Below, piece after piece: positions 33,435-46,300 of a DNA stretch of 64,000 nucleotides; the stretch's first letter is position 1; every line of letters starts with the position of its first letter. The notes beneath the pieces were generated by a model. That model was given only the letters and a program-made list of their open reading frames with translations. It was not told the origin of the DNA and did not search any database. The translations under genes were made by a program, and so were the position numbers. Source of the DNA: Manihot esculenta (taxonomy: Eukaryota; Streptophyta; Magnoliopsida; Malpighiales; Euphorbiaceae); assembly GCF_001659605.2 (NCBI RefSeq), contig NC_035164.2, positions 5,101,870 through 5,165,869 on the forward strand. Direction: 5' to 3'.

Positions 33435-35363
33435 TCATATCTTTTGAATAAGGAGATTCACACCATGCTCAGGCTCCAAAAGCAGACCATAAGTAGGTGA
33501 GTGTCGATATTTAGGAGAGATAGTAAGTTTGAAATTAGAGAGTATGACAGCAAAAAACACTTTTAATTCTATTAAAGCCAAGTTCTGTCCAGGACACACT
33601 CGAGCTCCCAATCCAAAAGGTATATAGGCTTGTGAAGACTTGCAAGCTCCAGTAACTCCATTATTGAACCTCTCAGGATTAAATACGTCTGCATCAGCTC
33701 CCCAATATTCAGGATTACGATGCAATGCTGGTAGCCATATCCAAATGTCCATTCCTTTTGGAACCTTCAACTCACCAAGCTTCACATTTTGCATTGCCTC
33801 TCTTGAAACCAATGTCACTCCTGGATAAAGCCTCAGAACCTCTTGGATCACCATTTTTAACTGCATGAAAAACACAAAAATCAGTTAAAAATATGGATGC
33901 AGTGCAACTTCTCAATTTATATCTACTTATGTGAATGTATCTACCACTTTCATCTTGCTGAGCATATTGTAGTCTAGGAGCTGTTGTCCATTACAAATCT
34001 CTAAAACTTCAAACGAGCACGGTCTTGCCATTCAGGATGTGAAGCTAGTAACATTAAACCCCAAATTGCTGCAACAGCAGGGGTTTGGTACCCACCAAAC
34101 ATCATATTTTTGCAATTGTCAACTATGAACTCATCTTCTGTTAACTTTCCAAGCTCACCATTCTTGGATCCTTCAATGATAGCTTGTAATAAGTCCTGAT
34201 GAGATGTAGATCCACTTCTCTCCTTAGCTATGTCCATTATCATTCCATGGATCTCTTTTGCTAATCTCCATGTTTTTCTATTCCCTTCTATAGGAAGAAA
34301 TCTTATTCATAAACGTAACAATGAGTATTAGTCGTGCAAGTGATTTAGATAAAACTAAACTAAAAAGGTGAAGGATATACATACCTTAGTAAAGGAATCC
34401 CAAGAGTTGTGGTTTCACCCATAGCCTTGAGGAGTTCATGACACTTGGAAAATACTTTAATTCCTTTATGATGATCACTTCCAAATATTATTTTTGAGGC
34501 AATATAAGTAGTGAAAATTCTCGCATGCTCATCCACCACTATATCAACCATCCCACCCTCACCTTCTCTATCTATTATCTTCTCCCATGCTTTAACTACC
34601 ATACTACCAGATTCGACCATCAGATTCACCATATCCTGTATATAATAAATATTATTTTTTATTAAAGCAAATAATTTTAATTAGCCTTACAAATTAAATC
34701 CATAAATTTAATTACCTTAACCTTGTGCATGTAGAGTTGAGGGCCAATGGTCTTTCTTTGATGATGCCAAACATCACCGTTTGCAGTAATAAGGCCCTTG
34801 CCTAATAGAACTCCTCTGTCATTTTGTAAATAAGCAGGTTTTCCAAGTTCAAATGATGTGAACAGATTTATTTCTCTCACTATGCTCAGATTATTCACGT
34901 ACAACAATTGTATTCCACCAAGTGCAAACTTGAATAACTTACCTGTCGTATATGATGAACATAACTAGGAGTTAACGAATGAGAATTGATTTAGAGTCTG
35001 TCCGAAATCTTAAAAATGTTAATAAAAACAAAATATATATGAAAAAGGGGAAATTTATATGTATGAAATACCATAGTTTTTGGCCCAATGCTTGAGATAG
35101 GGTAAGACAATTAAGGGACCATCGATCTGTGGAGTTTCAGCATTTTGAGAAACCATTCTCTCCATTTCTGGTATGTTTCCCAACAGCAGAGAAGGTGGAG
35201 GACCTTTGATTCCTTGCTCTCTCATAAGCTTATTAGTTTTATAGCTCTCATGCTTCCACCACGCAACATAACATAAACAAATGACGAGAAAACTCCATAA
35301 AAGAAACATCATAGACTGAAGCGTTGATAGAAATTTACACCCCATTTGTATTGCTGGATTCAT
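33435..35363 (-). CDS. CYP714-like cytochrome P450, five exons, frameshift in exon 4
   Basis: Membrane-anchored haem monooxygenase of the CYP72 clan; CYP714 members act mainly on gibberellins and other diterpenoids. Exons by splice sites and phase: 35072-35363, 34716-34942, 34385-34635, 33945-34301, 33435-33860. About 517 residues, normal for the family. Seen: N-terminal hydrophobic segment, GPPPSLLLGNIPEM hinge, an ExxR-type EVLR, PERF, and haem loop PFGLGARVCPGQ. The I-helix reads FGGYQTPA, lacking the usual Glu and second Thr. Exon 4 is one base short: after DRAR near 34005 the frame hits a stop, while the next frame continues FEVLEICNG to the donor. So either a young pseudogene or a base error. 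The true start might be M7 or M18. Confidence 0.85.
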
Positions 35364-35377
35364 GGACGTGGCTCTTT

Positions 35378-35385
35378 AAATAGAC
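35378..35385 (-). promoter_or_regulatory. TATA-like box of the P450
   Basis: Minus strand CTATTTAAAG, only about 15-22 bases before the first ATG. That leaves almost no 5' leader, which is a reason to suspect a start at the later in-frame ATG codons of exon 1. A CATGCATG word is near 35390. Confidence 0.4.
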
Positions 35386-35387
35386 AT

Positions 35388-35831
35388 TCACATGCATGAC
35401 ATTATCTCCAAGTGATAAATACCTCACCTATCATATCATCTGCATGTGATAAATGTTTACTATAAATAAATAAAGAAAAAAAAAATTAGCTTATTTATAT
35501 ATAACAAAATTATGAAACAATTTGTTTTTCTTTAATTATTAAAAATTTAAATCTTTTTTATTTCTGTTTATTTTTATTTTTACTTTTAATCTAAGCTGTA
35601 CTGAAAATAAAATATTTTTAGTTGCAATTAGCCATCCACGATCAGTTATGAGCAATAAGTGACAGCTATTAATTATTAACTATATTTATATAAAATAGTT
35701 GTTTTGGATTTGGTTGTAAATCTATGATCTCCTTTAGTTTTGAGGGCATTTGTTTAGTGCATGTGTAATTTATTTGCTTTGACTGTAGGGTGGTTTATTT
35801 TCTAATTTGCTTTGTTGCATGGAGACGAGTG
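35388..35831. other. P450 upstream region
   Basis: AT-rich, no gene. It lies between the P450 and the LINE 3' end, so the upstream regulatory space is only about 440 bases before repeat DNA starts. Confidence 0.5.
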
Positions 35832-36014
35832 TTTTTTCTTTTTTTTTTTTTATAAGCAAAAATTTTTATTGAAATAAGAATCAGGAAAAAATTTAATATG
35901 ATCATTGAAAACTATCTTCTCAAACCCTTACTCAGCTTAGATCAATAGTATACTAAGTGAAAAAAACTTAAAGAATACAGAAAGAAAAAAAAAATAAAGA
36001 AAAAAGCACTCAAA

Positions 36015-36305
36015 TTAGAAAGTGCCTACAAAGTCTTCAACCCAATCAAGTTTCTTAGCAAGACGATCAGCTACAACGTTAGCTTCTCTATAGATATGAA
36101 AAAAGGAGATCGAAGGGAGAGTGGACAAACCGTTGAAAATGGAATTGATGATACCACTCAACCTCCAACGGGTTGTGCCAGGATGATTAACCCAAGAATT
36201 TGCATTGAGTGCAAAGAGTGACAACAGATCAAGAATCTTAAAAATGGCTTTTAATTCAGCAACATTGGACTCTTCAATCCCTACCGGAAATGAGAAGATG
36301 CAAAG
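36015..36305 (-). pseudogene. LINE RNase H domain, C-terminal half
   Basis: Minus strand VGIEESNVAELKAIFKILDLL, then SLFALNANSWVNHPGTTRWR and HIYREANVVADRLAKK, with stop at 36015. This is the RVT_3-type RNase H tail common in plant LINEs. The E of EESN and the D of VADRL are in the expected catalytic places. The N-terminal half is at 38791-38880, on the other side of the solo LTR. Confidence 0.78.
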
Positions 36306-38785
36306 TATAATATCCGGCTAAACTCTGCTATCATAACTCTAACTTTTCGACGGAATCTCATTAGAATATAAAATCTCAAAATCAAAAACTTTGAAAGGGT
36401 AAAATTGATTTTTATAAAATGAATTTAAAAGATTTTAAAATGTGAAAAAAAAATTTTCAAATCATTAAGGTTCGGCCGTCGAACCTCTCAAATTTAGCCG
36501 CCGAATACAAGCTGGCAGACCCAACTATAAAAGACCTCCAACTCGATTTTGAGAAGAGTTTTTCTCTCTTCGTTTGGGTAGAGGTGAGCCTAAAACCTCT
36601 TGATGATTTTTGCTTTGACCTTTCTTTAAATCCTCTACAAATTCATGAGTTTTACATTTATTTTGAAGAATCAAATTTGATTTTCATGTTTTAGCTTTTG
36701 GGATCCTCAAAGCTCATCTCTTCTTCTCCTTTGAATTTCTCCTTGTTGTTGTAGTTGTGTTTCTTTCAAGAGGTAAGTTTGTTTTTCTCTAAACTCATTG
36801 TTCTTAGGCTAGATATGAGTTGTGTATAGTTTGAGTTGTTGGAATGAGAATGCATGTAATGATTTATGTCTTTTTTCCTTTTTGTTTTGAATCTTGAATG
36901 CTGATGTGCTAAATTACTTGCATGTGGGTTTTTTTTTGAAATCTTCTAGCTGTTTAGAGGCTCTTAGATTGTTGTGGAATATTTTTAAGCTTTTGCTTGT
37001 AAGTTTGAAAGCCTTTTGAGGGCTGTTGGTGGAGGTTGAATCGGATTCTACATTGCAGAAGAATCTAGATTTGGCCGCCGAACATGCTTGTGAAGACTGC
37101 CTTTTGACCATCTAACCTGCCTCTGAAGATTTGATCTTCGAATCTATAAGGGAACTTTAGGCCATTATACCTGCCACTAAAAGTCCCCTATCCAGTCTCG
37201 TTTTCTACATGTTTTCTTATATGCTTTTAGGGTTTCTTAGGGTAGTGTCAAATATTGTGAAAGTTATATTTGGTCCCTCATTTAAGTCCATTGGTATAGG
37301 ATTAGACTTGGGAGACCGTAAAGGCTTATAGTGAGATAACTGATTCAGAGCTAGGCTTGCATCAGTCAGAGGTGAGTAAAACTAAACCAAACTATTATTT
37401 TAAAGAAATCAAATATTTTAAACATGCTCATGCATTGCGAATGCCATGTATATATGATTAGGTTGTTTTGCATTAGAATTTACAAATATGATGCATTGCA
37501 TAATTTGTTGTTATTGTGGATGGATGTTAGATGACCCACTAGCTCTCAAACATATTATGATATTGTTATGACGGATACGGAAGTCCAGGTCAAAACTCAT
37601 TCTATGCCTCTGACATTATGTAAGAGAAAGTCTATGTTGAGACTCATTCTATGCCGCTGGCACTATAGATATGTTATGTTACATTGTGTTTAAAAGGAAG
37701 TCCTAAACATCTGTTGTGGGTCAGGTACTATTAGAATTTATAGAGGGTTACTGGTGACAAGTCTATCTTGATGTGAATTGTTTATGTTATCAATTTATAT
37801 GATCATAAGTTTTATTAAACTGCTTTTGTTTATGTTTCTGCTCACTAGACTCTTGTAACTTATCTCTTTCCCTTAACCTCAAGTTTGCAGGACCAGCATT
37901 AACTCGAGAGGTCAGCAATGTTGTATGGGATAGTTATAATGGAATAGTATAGTTGTGGACATGTAATTCATATTGTAGATTAGAATTGTGATTTGTCCAA
38001 ATTTTCTTTTATAATCCCTTCATTCATAGTCTTATTATACAAAAATTTTAAAGTTTAAGTTTTGTTTAGACCAAACCGAGGCAATGACCATACTAGAGCA
38101 TTTGATGAGGGCTCTAGTATGGATTTTATATTTTTAGTTATGTTGCATGCACATGTAGGGGTGAGCATTCAGTCGGTTCGATTTAAAATCGAACCGAACG
38201 GAATAAATCGAAAATCAAAATTTTAGTATTTATAAAAATCAAACCGAACTGATTTTGATCAGAAATTAAATCAAACTGAATCGATCTGATTCAGTTCAAT
38301 TCGGTTCGGTTTGATCAGATTCAATTTTTAATAAATTTTTTATTTTTTACGCTTTATTTTTAGTATTTTAAAATTTAATTAAAATATTTTAATCTTAATA
38401 TGATCTAATTTCTCTATATTATTGAACATAACATATTATTATCACTAATCGGTTCGGTTCAGTTTTTTTAATTTTTTTATGATCAAAATCGAACCGAACC
38501 GAAATAACTAAAATTTTTAAAATGAAAAACCGAAATGAATAAGAAACTGAATCGAATTTTCAAATTAATTCGGTTCGGTTAGTTTTTTCTGTTTGAACCA
38601 AATATTGCTCACCCCTATGCACATGTCGTGTTTCAGCTCATGAGATGGAAATATTTTCCTATACTTTTAAGATCATGTTTGAGATTATATCAAATATATC
38701 AGGATATATAGTAGACTTGTTACGGGCTCCGATGACCTATATTTGAATCCTAGCATCAGTAGCGGTCTGGTTTCGAATCATTACA
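36306..38785 (+). mobile_element. Old gypsy solo LTR with TSD CAAAG
   Basis: Starts TATAATATCCGGCTAAACTC (decayed TGTAATACCC) and ends GGTTTCGAATCATTACA. The 5-bp direct repeat CAAAG lies at 36301-36305 and 38786-38790. It has the family marks: palindromes (mostly decayed), TATAAAA at 36526-36532, CAAGAGGTAAGTT at about 36769, CAGAGGTGAGTA at about 37368, and a hairpin cassette at 37579-37670. Much more diverged than the others, so old. It is inserted in the LINE and carries a MITE. Confidence 0.9.
38157..38616. mobile_element. 460-bp MITE with 10-bp TSD
   Basis: Ends AGGGGTGAGCA...TGCTCACCCCT (perfect 11-bp inverted repeat), flanked by the direct repeat ATGCACATGT (38147-38156 and 38617-38626). 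The interior is dominated by short inverted words GGTTCGGTTC / GAACCGAACC. The 9-10 bp duplication suggests a Mutator-type transposase. It sits in the old solo LTR at a place where other LTRs read ATGCACAGGT without interruption. Confidence 0.88.
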
Positions 38786-38790
38786 CAAAG

Positions 38791-39183
38791 GAAAATTACC
38801 ATTTGAGTCACGAAGCCCAACCCCAGTTGCACGTCGACTAAGCTTACTCAATAAGGAACCATCAACATTCTATTTAAGACAATTAGAAGGAAGAGGGGAC
38901 CATACAAAAGATCTGGATTTAATCGAGTTGCTTCGCATCTTTATTGAATTAGCATTTGCTAGCAAGTTTGGACTAGAAAGGGAATTCTTTATTTAAAGCC
39001 TTTAGCCGAGTTACTACTCTAAAAAAGATGAGATAGCAAATGTAGATGGTGGCATTGTTATACCCTTTAAAAATCTTATCATTTTTTGTGGTCCAAATTT
39101 TTTAAATAATGGCGTAGAAGAGAGCTAAACAAAACTACTTCTAAAAAGACTCATAAAATAAAGATTTCTATTCTTGAAAGAAC
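38791..39183 (-). pseudogene. LINE linker and RNase H N-terminal part
   Basis: Minus strand NVDGSLLSKLSRRATGVGLRDSNGNF at about 38795-38875 is the start of the RNase H domain (catalytic D in NVDGS). It continues into 36305 once the solo LTR is left out. The rest up to 39183 is a broken linker. Confidence 0.7.
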
Positions 39184-39402
39184 TTAGTGCTCAAGGCTAG
39201 AATACATTAAGCAACACTCCACCATTTGAAGAACCAAGTCCAGACAGACCAAGAGCAAAAATAAGAGAAAATTGAAAAGGTGATTCACTAATTCCTCTTC
39301 CTCTACACATAAAGCACAAGGAGATTGAGAGGGGTCAATAATATATAGGTGAAAGAGATAGACTTTGGTGCTCAACCTACCATGACAAACTAGCCAAACC
39401 AT
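39184..39402 (-). pseudogene. LINE zf-RVT segment
   Basis: MVWLVCHGRLSTKVYL, then CALCVEEEELVNHLF, the zinc-binding region found after RT in plant LINEs. Upstream on the minus strand (39403-39562) comes the DRLIWKFNFSGE-like lead-in. Stops are present. Confidence 0.72.
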
Positions 39403-39562
39403 AATTTCAACCTTTAAGCGATGCTACACCATTCCAGACATAGGGAAACACAGAGAGATCTTAGGGCGACACTTGAGAGAAACATCTATATAAAGAGTGA
39501 ACAGAAAGCTCACCACTGAAATTAAATTTCCATATTAATCTATCCTCAATCGAAGAACAAGG

Positions 39563-40001
39563 TGTTAGAAAAAGGGGATTAACAATCGTAAAGTACAGAG
39601 AATAAAATTAGTTATGTAAATTTGGGATGATACTAAAATTAAATAACATAAGGGAAAAATTAGTTAGCTAAACAATTTGGCTAATTGAAACTAGCAAACT
39701 AAATTTGAAAACTAACGCCTTTATTCAGATATTGCAATATGTCTGACAGTTTGATCTGCTCTACACTCTACTATATTGCGCTCTTCAGACTAAATGACTC
39801 AGTGTCTTTTAAATGAGCATTACAAAGAAACTAAAAAAAATCAACAAATGAAATGAGAAGATAATGTCACTACACTGGATATGGCTTGGCTCAATAATAA
39901 ACTAAAAAATAGGATCTAAAATATCTGAATAAAGATAGCTAATAAAGATCAATTCAAACTAATATTAACTACGTGATAATTTTGAATCGATCTTCAACAC
40001 A
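39563..40001 (-). repeat. Copia 3' LTR, copy B
   Basis: TGTTAGAAAAAGGGG...CTTCAACACA, 439 bp, counterpart of 64-502. Confidence 0.82.
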
Positions 40002-40139
40002 CCATTTTGATTCAAAATTGCACACACTAAGCTAGTTTTTGCTTTTTGAACATTAGAACTTTTCAAAGCATGCAACAGGACAAATTGTATTATAATAATC
40101 CACACTTTTTTGCTCTGAATAGTCCTTCACCACAAGTTA

Positions 40140-41360
40140 AGCTTTTTATTTTTTGAATGCTTCCATCTACTTGAAACTTTATTCTAAAGACCAATCTAAC
40201 TCTTCTCTTTCCATTGCTTCTTCAAAAGTTGTTGGATCAGCTATAAACAATACTTGTGAGCTCTCATAAATTTCAACCAATGATCTGAATTTTCTTGGAG
40301 GAGTTTTATATTCAAATAAAGATGAACTTACTGAAATTGGAGAAATAACTTATTGTATTTGAGAACTAGCTTGTTGTATTTGAACAGGTGGAGAATTAGC
40401 TTATTATATTTTAACTGGATTTTCAGTCTGTACAGTGTCTAGATTTTCTTGCAAAGGCCAACTTGCCTTTTCATAAAAAACAATATTCCTGCTCACAAAT
40501 ATTTTGCCACCAACAGGATTATACAGTATATATGCTTTAGATAGAACACAATAACCAATAAAAACACATTTTACTGATTTATCATCAAGTTTTCTATGAT
40601 TATGAGAATCAATCAAAGCATAGACAACATGATAAAAAATTTGTAAGTGGCTCACTGAAAGTCTTCTACCACTCTAAACTTCAAATGGAGTTTTGTTCAA
40701 AATAACCTTTGCTCGTGATAAATTCAGCAAGTAAATGGTAATTGCAACACTTTCTGTCTAGAAATCATTTAGTAGTCCCTTGGCCTTTAACAAACTTTTT
40801 GCCATTTCCATCACTGTGCGGTTCTTTTGCTCGGCCACTCCATTTTGCTCTAGTGTATATAAAGTTGTTAATTCTCTTAGATGCCTTCATCTTTACAAAA
40901 TTGATTAAATTCATGGAACACAAACTCTCCTCTATCGGTTCGAGGTGCTTTTACACTTTGCCTATTTTGCTTCTCAACAAATGCCTTAAATTTCTTGAAA
41001 ACTATAAAGTTCTGACTTGGATTGTAAAAAATACACCCAACTCATGTGGCTGAAATCATCAGTGAACAATAAAAAATATATACTCCCATCAAACGACTGC
41101 ATTTTTATGGGACCACACAAGTCAGCATGTACAACCTCAAGACGTTCAGTTGCCCTTCTAGACTTTCCCAAAGGAAATGGTTGTTTACATTGTTTCTCAT
41201 AAATGCACTGTTCAAACAAATCTAGAAACTCTATTTTAAGTAACTCAAAAACCATATGTTTTTTTACTCAATAACTGAAGACTCTTTACATATAGATGCT
41301 CATACCATAAGTGTCATAACATGGACTCACTACTCTCTTTGAAAACAAGAGCATGATTCT
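40140..41360 (-). pseudogene. Copia integrase region and pol stub, copy B
   Basis: Same segments as copy A: integrase core at 40986-41255 (VVHADLCGPIKMQSFDGS), integrase tail at 40404-40655 (DDKSVKCVFIGYC), RT entry stub near 40200-40310. A one-base change in a T run near 41262 breaks the GAG-pre-integrase stretch that is open in copy A. Confidence 0.8.
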
Positions 41361-41789
41361 CAACACTAGGGACTTCAAGTGGAAATAATTTATTTTAGAA
41401 TAGAAATAGTTACTATAATCTGATCTGATTTTTTATCCCTAATCATACAGGACTCAACATTAAATAAAATAGAATATCCATTACTCATGAGTTACCCAAA
41501 CTCAACTCATTCTATGTTAAACTTGGAATAAAATAGACATTGTGTAGCAGCTTCATATTACCGTGGCTATTTTTAATTGCTATGGTTCTTTTGCCTTCAA
41601 CTTGCATTTTTTTTGCCATCACTGAGTCTTATTGCCAACTTGTATTAACTCATCAAGCTCTTTGAACAATGACTTTATACCAGTTATATGATTAGAGCAT
41701 CCACTATCTAAAAATAAGATATCACCTAAAGTTATTCTGCTATCTTCATAAGTCATAAACAACTTGGTCTCCTTTTCCTCTTCTACATA

Positions 41790-42878
41790 ATTAGCTTGTT
41801 GGTTTCATTTTCAGCAACCTACTTCTACATACCCATAATAGCATTGAATACTGCTTTTGCTAGTTCCCTGATTCTCTGTTTTTTGTTCATATTGCTCATT
41901 TTTTTGTCTGTCATCTCTATTATGATCATTTTTGCCACGACCTCCTCTACCTCAATATCCTCCTTTTCCACATCTCTGCTAGCTACTTCACTTTTTATAT
42001 GAAAGGCTTTTTCTTCATCATTTTTATCTAATTTGCATAATCTTGCTTTATGAGATTGCAAGGATTCCATTAATTCATCAAATGAGTATGTGGCCAAGTC
42101 TTTAAACTCTTCAAGGGTTACCACAATATGATTAAACTTTGGGGTTAAATTTCTTTGTCTGTCACCTCTACTATGATCATTTTTGCCACGACCTCCTCTA
42201 CCTCGATATCCTCCTTTTCCACATCTCTGCTAACTACATTACCTTTTATATGAAAGGCTTTTTCTTCATCCTTTTCATCTGATTTGCATAATATGGCTTT
42301 ATGAGATTGCAAGGATTCCATTAATTCATCAAACGAGTATGTGGCCAAGTCTTTAGACTCTTCAATGGTTGCCACAATATGATTAAACTTTGGGGTTAAA
42401 CACCTTTAACACTTTTACAACAACAATTTGATAAGAGATTTCTTCTCCATAAGACCTCATTTGATTAAGAATTGCAACTACTCTTGAGAGAAAATCTTAC
42501 ATTATCTCTCCACTCTTCATTTGCAAGGTTTTAAAATTATGACGAAGGGACTAAAGTTTAATTGTGATTACCTTAGAAGAGCCTTGGTATGCCTTCTGCA
42601 AGGTTGTCTAAGCATCTTTAGCATTAGTTGATGCTGTAATTTTTAAAAAATTGACTCGTGTATAGCTTACTGAATAAAGAATAATGCTTTAAAATCATTC
42701 TTATTTTCCTTCAATTTGGCTTCTTCATATGGTTCAAGTTATCTTTTCTCAACTAAGTCCCACAGATTTTGATACTTAAACAGAGTTTTCATCTTAATAC
42801 TCCAGAATTCAAAGTTTTACCTTTGAAAACAGGAATTGACGGCTGAGAAATACTCACAATATTTCTATTAGATGCCAT
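41790..42878 (-). pseudogene. Copia gag with internal tandem duplication, copy B
   Basis: ATG at 42878 (MASNRNIVSIS). The tandem pair lies at about 41897-42147 and 42148-42397. In this copy both units keep DELMESLQSHKA, whereas the first unit of copy A has lost three codons (DELMQSHKA). Confidence 0.75.
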
Positions 42879-42928
42879 GAGTTTACACCAATCATTCTAA
42901 ATGAACTATGTTGTGATACTACTTTTAT

Positions 42929-43355
42929 TGGGGAAAAGGAATTAACGATCTAGAGAATAGAAGATAAAATTAGTTATCTAAATTTGGGCGATACTAAAAT
43001 TAGATAGCATACGAGAAAAATTAGATAATCTAACTAATTGAAACTAGCAAACTAGATTTGGGAATCGATGACTTTATTCAAAAATTGCAATATGTCTGAC
43101 AGTCGGATCTGCTCTACACTCTACTGTATTGCACTCTTCTTCAGACTTAATGACCAAGTGCCTGTTAAATAGGCATTATAAAGAATCTAAACAAATATGA
43201 ATAACAAAAATGAGAAGATAATGTCACTATACTGAATATGACTTGACTCAATAACTAACTAAAAAATAAAGACTAAAATATGTGAATAAAAATAGCTAAC
43301 AAAGACCAATTCAAACTAACGTTGTCCACATACTAATTTTGAATCAATCTTCACA
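42929..43355 (-). repeat. Copia 5' LTR, copy B
   Basis: TGGGGAAAAGG...CTTCACA, 427 bp as in copy A. Confidence 0.8.
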
Positions 43356-43360
43356 CAAGG

Positions 43361-46300
43361 TTGGACATAACTAATGTGGCAAATGTCTTTATTTTTTTTC
43401 CTTGCCACTCCTTTTTCTCGTGGTTGATCTTTTTATTTGTAATTTTCTCCTTTTCTCAATATATATATATATATCAAAAGAAAAACTAAAGCTAAGACTT
43501 GGCTTATTTCGTGAAAAATATTTTTTAGAAAAATAATTTTCATATTTTCTGATATTTGAAATACTCAGAATATTTAGTTAATGAAAAATATTTTTATGAT
43601 AAAAAAAATATTATTTTGAAGAAAATAACTCAAAAAAAATAAATCATTTTTCATATTTTAAGATTCTTATTAAGATTTTTACATATAAATTTGTTAATAA
43701 TTTTTATTTTTTAACTTAAAATTAAATAATAAAAAATAAATTATCACGTTAAAAAATATTTTCTATGAAAATATTTTTTACATAAAATATTTATGAAAAA
43801 TAATTTTCAAATATAAATTATTTTTTAAAAATAAATACATATTAGAATTGAAGTGTGAAATTTTATAAAAGGAAAATAAAAAATTTATCACTTTTCTACC
43901 AAATAATTAAATATACTTTATTAAAAAATTACTTTTTTTTCATTTCTTTAAGACTAAATTCAATCTTATTTCATAATATAGCCTTTTCTTTTCTCTCTCT
44001 CATTGATTTTTAATTTTAATGATGATTAACAATCTAAATTAATTTTAAGTATTGAAAAGTTTTTCATTCTATTAATACTAACTGAAAAAAATTATTACAG
44101 GATCAATTTTAATCTATTTATGTAATTTATATTTTAAAGGATTAAAAGTATTTTTTTTATTTGATTAAATCTAAAGTTGACAAAAAGAACTAAAGAGTAA
44201 TAAAACTTTGACATTGTTTTAAAAAATAAATTATTTAATAAAATAAGTGATATTTTAGAATAAGTTTCCTATAATTAATTTTTTATATGTAATATCATAT
44301 TAACATACTTTAACTTGATTAATAGCTTATAATATATTTTAAATCTATTAAAATTAGTGGCAATGGTGCTAAAATCAAGACCAGGAGATGCATGAGACAA
44401 ATATTTAGATATTATATATTTTATTTTTTGATATTCATATTTTAATTATTTTTATATTTTTAATAAAAAAATTTCACATTCAACTACTAATTTTAAACAC
44501 AAGTGTAATTAAATCAAACCGAATCAAATTTTAATAAGCTTAAAAATAAATTTAAAAAACTCGAGCTCGACCTCAACTCGAGTTTTATTTATAAACTCAA
44601 ACTCGATTTATAAAATAAATATTATAACTCAAATTCGATTTTAACTCGATTCGTAATAAACTCATTTATTATATTAACAAGCCAATTTAAATTTCATTTA
44701 AAAAGTTTGAATTTAAACTCGTTTAAACTCGAATTTAAATTCGACTATATTATAAACAAACTCAATATAATTTAAATTATAAATAAATTTAAATTAAAAA
44801 TAAAATTTAAATTATAAGGTGAAATACTTTTAAATTAAATTTTTTTATTTAATTAAAATCTTTCAAATTCAAAACTAATAAAAAAATATATAAAAGGTTG
44901 TTCTTTTATAGAAAAGTTACAATCTTTCATATCCCTTTAACTTTTGACATGGGATTGGCATTGGCAAACGAGTCTGTTCATGAATTTATTTGAAAGTCCG
45001 TTTACAAACTTGTTCGCAAGTCAGCTGGTGAATTTGTTCATAAATTTGAAAATAAACTGAACTCGCGAGTCTAAACGAGCCGAATACGACTAAGTTCAAG
45101 TTCGACTCGTTTATTAAACGAGCATAAAAAATAAGTTTGAAAACGAGCCGAGTTCGATCGAGTTTTTATCGAATCGAGTTTCGAATATCTTACACACAGT
45201 TTGATTCATTTAGACCCTAATTTTAAAGTTTTTAATTTATTTTTTTTTTAAAAATTACATCCATAACTAATTTAATGGCTGAGAAAGCTGTCCGAATACG
45301 TGGCCATGCTTTTTTTTAGCCAAACCCTAAAAAATAATGTTCCAACAAGTGGTACAAAAAATTGATATGAGAAGTGAATATTGAAGTTGTGAAATTTATT
45401 TATTTATATTTTTTATAATATCTAAATATTTTTTATAAGATTAAATGAAATTTATTTATTTATATTTAAAATCTATATAAACAAATTCTAATACTATTTC
45501 AAAAAAAAAAAAAAACAAATTCTAATAAAAAATTACCTATGAGCTGAAAAGTTTTACGGCAGATAATTTCATTTATAAATATTTTTATAAAAATTAAAAT
45601 AAATTTTATTTTTTAAATTTAGAAAATAATTTTTATTTAAAAAATATTTTTTAATAAAATAATTTATTTTTTATTTTAAAGAAAAATACATAACCAAATT
45701 TATATATAGATATTTCAATAAAATTCTCAAAGTGTTAAAAATGGTGCCCGTCTCTGCACGAACTCGATCCTATAACAGACTGATTCAAAAAATCAGTTAA
45801 AAAATAAATATTTAATATTTAAATTCACTTAACATGTTTTTTTTTAATTTAAATTGAAATTTAAAAAATTAATTAAATTTATATTATTAACTAAAGTTAT
45901 AAAATTTCATATTATTTCAATCACGATCAATAAATAAAAATAATAATAAATAAATTTCAATTCTATATTTTTTAAATCAATTTTACCTACCGACACTACA
46001 ATTAATTATCATGCATGATATACTGATAAAAATTAATATAAAAATAATAAAAAATATAATTTTAATAACTTTTATAATTTAAAATTCTAAATAAAAAGAA
46101 AAACAATTTAACATATAATTAAATTAAAATCATAAATAAAATCTCTTAAAATGATCTGAATAATAAAATACCCTTGCTAAAAACTACATAAAATAAAAAC
46201 ATATCAAACGATATCATTTTTTTCCAAATCAATAATATTTACATATTATTTAAAAATTGATATATTTTCTCTGTTTATTCTTTTATTATTATTTATATTT

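Larger units (their letters stand above)
35832..39562 (-). mobile_element. LINE (non-LTR retrotransposon) 3' part, split by a solo LTR
   Basis: On the minus strand it runs from a zf-RVT segment (39184-39402) through an RNase H domain to a poly(A) tail seen as a T-run at about 35832-35852. The RNase H domain is split at 36305/38791 by the gypsy solo LTR. Upstream coding continues to 39562, where the copia element of copy B cuts it. Endonuclease and RT are not in this part. Dead copy. Confidence 0.75.
39563..43355 (-). mobile_element. Internally deleted Ty1/copia element, copy B
   Basis: Counterpart of 64-3848, with the same TSD CAAGG (39558-39562 and 43356-43360), the same missing RT/RNase H and the same gag duplication. 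Here the left flank clearly shows that it is inserted into a LINE. Confidence 0.88.

Noticed and set aside
36914..37111. 65-residue minus-strand frame in the old solo LTR
   Set aside because: Antisense reading of decayed LTR DNA with no counterpart in the sister LTRs.
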